34,006 bases of DNA. It comes from Bacteroides sp. (lineage in GTDB: Bacteria > Bacteroidota > Bacteroidia > Bacteroidales > Bacteroidaceae). The position numbers were made by a program, and so were the translations under genes. Positions 31,860 through 34,006 of the stretch are shown here, one piece after another. The DNA lies in contig JAGBWA010000095.1 of the NCBI GenBank assembly GCA_017630035.1, positions 1 through 34,006 on the forward strand, written 5' to 3'. A model generated the notes under the pieces. That model had not been told where the DNA came from. It made no database searches and saw only the letters and a program-made list of their open reading frames with translations. Positions within the stretch are counted from its first letter, which is position 1. Each line of letters opens with the position of its first letter.

Positions 31860-31920
31860 CTGTATGAAATGAAAATAAAAATTATTGATTCTTCTGCCTT
31901 TTTAAGGCATCGTGATAAAT
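31824..31920 (-). ncRNA. Candidate small RNA of ~95 nt
   Basis: Between the dipeptidase and the barrel gene, the minus strand carries a complete small transcription unit: a promoter at 31926-31956, two short hairpins (GTGA-TTTA-TCAC and GCCTT-AAA-AAGGC), a 40-nt AU-rich single-stranded stretch, and a strong terminator. The only ATG soon after the start is followed two codons later by TAA, so no protein is encoded. It could be a trans-acting small RNA or an attenuated leader upstream of the barrel gene. It matches no RNA family I recognise. Confidence 0.5.
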
Positions 31921-31925
31921 CACCG

Positions 31926-31956
31926 CAAATATAGCGCCCATATTTAATATACGCAA
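31926..31956 (-). promoter_or_regulatory. Promoter of candidate small RNA
   Basis: Minus strand TATATTTG (31926-31933), an exact -7 box, with TTG at 31954-31956, spacing 20 bp. It lies about 70 bp past the dipeptidase stop and is not followed by any reading frame. Confidence 0.65.
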
Positions 31957-31998
31957 GAAAAAACTAAAAATTCATCCTCACCACCCTTCTGTAGGGAC

Positions 31999-32038
31999 AC
32001 AACTCAGAACTCACAACTTACGTTTCCTACTTGACTAC
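31999..32038. repeat. Word repeat overlapping the end of the C69 dipeptidase gene
   Basis: ACTCAGAACTCACAACTTACG followed by TACTTGACTACTT. The second word, read on the minus strand as AAGTAGTCAAGTAG, encodes the last residues VVK and the stop codon of the dipeptidase. Confidence 0.7.
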
Positions 32039-33667
32039 TTTATATCTATCGCCAGTGGCTTTGACGTACTCCTTGAGGAAGGATTCGGGGTAGCCGGGAC
32101 GGATGGGCGATGCGGGCTGACCAATGTCGTTGCGCTGGAAGCGGCCTTGGGCATCGGTGCGGCGAACGACGCCATCGCTATACTTAACTACGAGATACTC
32201 GCCCAGCGTGCGCCATGCATCGATGGTGCTTTGTGCGGCGGAGTTGGTGTAGCGAGTAAGGAAGGCTTTGGCTTCGTCGGCGTTCTTTTCGTAGAGCTCC
32301 AGCGCTGCGCTCTCAATGCCTTTTTGGGCGGTGGCAAGGGTGCCCTCGAGCGATTGTTGTGTGGCGCGTACGTCGCCTATCATCACGTCGTAGCGGGGAT
32401 ATACCATGTTGGCCACCCAGTTCATAATCCAGAAGGCTGAGCGCCACGAGAAGGTGATGTAGTCGGCGCCATCTACGCGGCTATAGCATTGCGGAACTTC
32501 CGTTGTGCAGCAGTACACAGGGGTGAAGACGGTCATGTTGGCATCGTCGCAACCAAACCAGAGCACACCGCCAATGGCGTTAGGAAGCTGTTCGCGCATC
32601 TGGGCTACAATGACCCATCCGGTTTGCTGCGTAGAGATGGGGCGTTCGTTGAAGTATTCCTCGCCATCCACTGTGAACGACAGGGGCGACAAGCGATAGG
32701 GCGAGTGGTTGATGCCAGCGCCAAAGTCTTGCGAGAGGTCGAGCGGAGTGCCTTCGTAGTGGTCGCGCATGGCTTGCTGAATCTCTTGCACAGAGATGCG
32801 TTTCTTGGCCTTTACGTAGAGCGGCATGGGCTTGTCTGTGCTGCCAAGGATATAGGGAAGGAACTCTTCGCCACGGTCGGTAAACATGTTGTAGAAGCTC
32901 CACACGCGGGCTTCGCAATAGCGACGGGCACCAAAGTCGAGGGGCGCGTAGGCATTGGCAAAGCTGAAGTCTTTGTTCAGACCGCTGAAGTAGCCTTTTT
33001 CGCGTGCAAACGAGATGACGTCGGGCGAGTAGAGGCAGTTTTCTTTATCGTTCAGCGGGAACTGATGGATGCGGGCTTGGTTGGCATGGGCCGAGATGCA
33101 ATCGTCCGGGATGCGAACAGCCACCCACACGGCGCCCTTCACGCCTACGCCCTTGCCTATCATCTCCATAACCCATACCTCGCGAGGGTCGGCTATGGTG
33201 AACGACTCGCCACTGCTGTAGTAGCCATATTCTTGCACCAGGTCGGTCATCACTTGGATGGCTTCGCGGGCCGACTTGCTGCGTTGCAAAGCGATGTAGA
33301 TAAGGCTGCCATAGTCGATGATGCCAGTGGTATCTACCAGTTCTTCGCGACCGCCAAAGGTGGTTTCGGTGATGGTGAGCTGATGCTCGTTCATGTTGCC
33401 AATGACGTTGTAGGTGGTGCGTGCCTCGGGAATTTCGCCCAGGTACTTACCAGTGTCCCACTCGTGGATAGGGCGCATAGTGCCCTTGGCGTGGGTGCCA
33501 GCGGGATAGTGGTAGAGCTCGCCAAAGAGTCCGTACGAGTCTGCTGAATAGGATACGATGGTGGAGCCGTCGGTAGATGCGTGACGGCCCACAATGAGGT
33601 TGGTACATGCCCAACTTTGTGCAATGGCTATGGTAATAGCGCACAGGGTTAAATAGATTCGTTTCAT
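32027..33667 (-). CDS. C69-family dipeptidase (PepD-like, Ntn hydrolase)
   Basis: A 546-aa secreted peptidase. The signal segment IYLTLCAITIAIAQSWA is followed directly by Cys21 in CTNLIVGRHASTDGST, which after cleavage would be the N-terminal nucleophile; the C69 start CTNxIVGxxASxDGS is clear. Other conserved stretches are ETTFGGREEL, YGSLIYIALQRSKSAREAI, GESFTIADPREVWVMEMIGKG and ISAHANQARI. It probably cuts dipeptides in the periplasm or at the cell surface. The gene looks richer in G+C than most of the window in the lines I counted. No -7 box is visible upstream; the sequence there is the repeat cluster, so its promoter is unknown. Confidence 0.92.
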   Translation of the reverse strand: MKRIYLTLCAITIAIAQSWACTNLIVGRHASTDGSTIVSYSADSYGLFGELYHYPAGTHAKGTMRPIHEWDTGKYLGEIPEARTTYNVIGNMNEHQLTITETTFGGREELVDTTGIIDYGSLIYIALQRSKSAREAIQVMTDLVQEYGYYSSGESFTIADPREVWVMEMIGKGVGVKGAVWVAVRIPDDCISAHANQARIHQFPLNDKENCLYSPDVISFAREKGYFSGLNKDFSFANAYAPLDFGARRYCEARVWSFYNMFTDRGEEFLPYILGSTDKPMPLYVKAKKRISVQEIQQAMRDHYEGTPLDLSQDFGAGINHSPYRLSPLSFTVDGEEYFNERPISTQQTGWVIVAQMREQLPNAIGGVLWFGCDDANMTVFTPVYCCTTEVPQCYSRVDGADYITFSWRSAFWIMNWVANMVYPRYDVMIGDVRATQQSLEGTLATAQKGIESAALELYEKNADEAKAFLTRYTNSAAQSTIDAWRTLGEYLVVKYSDGVVRRTDAQGRFQRNDIGQPASPIRPGYPESFLKEYVKATGDRYKVVK

Positions 33668-33689
33668 TGTTTATTGTTTTTATTGTTTG

Positions 33690-33726
33690 TTATTTCAGTC
33701 ATTTCAATTTCAGTTATTTTTTTGCG
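33690..33726 (-). repeat. Short repeat GCAAAAAAATAACTGAAATTG, second copy
   Basis: Minus-strand match of 30234-30268, located 23 bp upstream of the dipeptidase ATG. Confidence 0.8.
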
Positions 33727-33731
33727 TGGTT

Positions 33732-33803
33732 GTAGAGACGTCGCATTGGGGCGTCTCTTTTTGTTTTTGTTGTTTTTGAGACGCCATAATATGACGTCTC
33801 TAC
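33732..33803. repeat. Palindromic repeat, copy 3 of 3 (GTAGAGACGTC family)
   Basis: A 72-bp diverged copy, in the same orientation as 18621-18689. GTAGAGACGTC and GACGTCTCTAC ends and the T-rich loop are kept; a few substitutions (TCGCATTGGGG for TCTCATTGAGG) and a longer loop distinguish it. The following GGTGGCGGT flank is shared with copy 1. Confidence 0.85.
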
Positions 33804-33819
33804 TGGTGGCGGTTTACGC

Positions 33820-33839
33820 GGACGCATCATGCTGCGTCC
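33820..33839. repeat. Short palindrome GGACGCATCATGCTGCGTCC
   Basis: GGACGCA and TGCGTCC arms around a 6-base centre. It has the same design as the GGACACGCC/GGTGTGTCC units at 29746 and 30009. It joins copy 3 of the 70-bp element to composite block B. Confidence 0.65.
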
Positions 33840-33850
33840 CTACAAGTGGC

Positions 33851-34006
33851 CGTCTGCAAAGACGGGGTTATTTCAATAGCCGCGGGTTTTTAAACCCGTG
33901 GTTGGGGTTATTTCGTTTCAAATTATACATAGCGTCTGCAAAGACGCGTCTTTCAGACGCTACATATAAAATATATCCTTATCCTGTCCGTAGGCTTAAA
34001 AGCCCA
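33851..34006 (-). repeat. Composite palindromic repeat block, copy B (cut by window edge)
   Basis: Reverse complement of 30069-30222. Reading both in the same direction, I find only a one-base change in the length of the A-run in GGGTTTAAAACCC and a small insertion (AAATAACCCC for AAAATCCCC). It probably continues past 34006. Confidence 0.9.

Noticed and set aside
32489..33547. 352-aa open frame on the plus strand
   Set aside because: Antisense to the C69 dipeptidase; long only because the region is G+C rich and poor in stop codons.

Overview
The window reads as chromosomal DNA of a member of the order Bacteroidales (Bacteroidota), probably near Prevotellaceae/Bacteroidaceae. The signs are: many intergenic regions carry the Bacteroidota -7 promoter box TAnnTTTG, often with a TTTG/TTG -33 box 18-20 bp upstream; the gene content is typical of the group (lipoprotein Omp85 TamL, DUF3332 and DUF4296 lipoproteins, a C69 dipeptidase, a zinc-less DksA/TraR protein, ABC-F, phospho-sugar mutase, a tiny winged-helix protein); and starts lack strong Shine-Dalgarno sites. 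The genus cannot be fixed from sequence reading alone.

Layout. 1-2.7 kb: the 5' part of tRNA-Ser(UGA) on the minus strand, divergent from mutS2. 2.7-7.1 kb: a hexuronate (galacturonate-type) locus with uxaB (-) divergent from uxaC and a POT-like MFS transporter (+); a 16-bp palindrome lies between the divergent promoters. 7.2-8.9 kb: a WalJ/YycJ-type metallo-hydrolase, tRNA-Lys(CUU) and a DUF3332 lipoprotein. 9-12.1 kb: tamL (-) divergent from a TrmH-family methyltransferase (+). 12.1-17.9 kb: a minus-strand operon ileS - dksA-like - lspA - DUF4296 lipoprotein - unknown 104-aa protein, with TAATG stop/start overlaps. 18-22.6 kb: a short FNT channel, a secreted GH43-like glycosidase with a CBM6-like module, and a tyrosine phenol-lyase/tryptophanase-type enzyme. 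22.7-29.6 kb: ABC-F ATPase, threonine aldolase, NudC, DAACS symporter, a 58-aa winged-helix protein and a phosphoglucomutase/phosphomannomutase. 29.6-34 kb: two cell-envelope genes (a POTRA-less Omp85-type barrel and a C69 dipeptidase) with a candidate ~95-nt small RNA between them. This segment is bracketed by near-identical, inverted clusters of small palindromic repeats.

Most coding content is housekeeping or catabolic. The parts most worth a second look are non-coding or at residue level: (1) a modular family of palindromic repeats, including a 69-72 bp hairpin in three copies and a ~155 bp composite in two inverted copies; (2) intergenic strings built from short degenerate words; (3) an isoleucyl-tRNA synthetase whose HIGH signature reads GIHH; (4) the candidate small RNA with its own promoter and terminator; (5) a tyrosine phenol-lyase-like enzyme that keeps the phenol-site residues but has changed residues around its PLP lysine. 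No CRISPR array, transposase, integrase, phage gene or rRNA was found.
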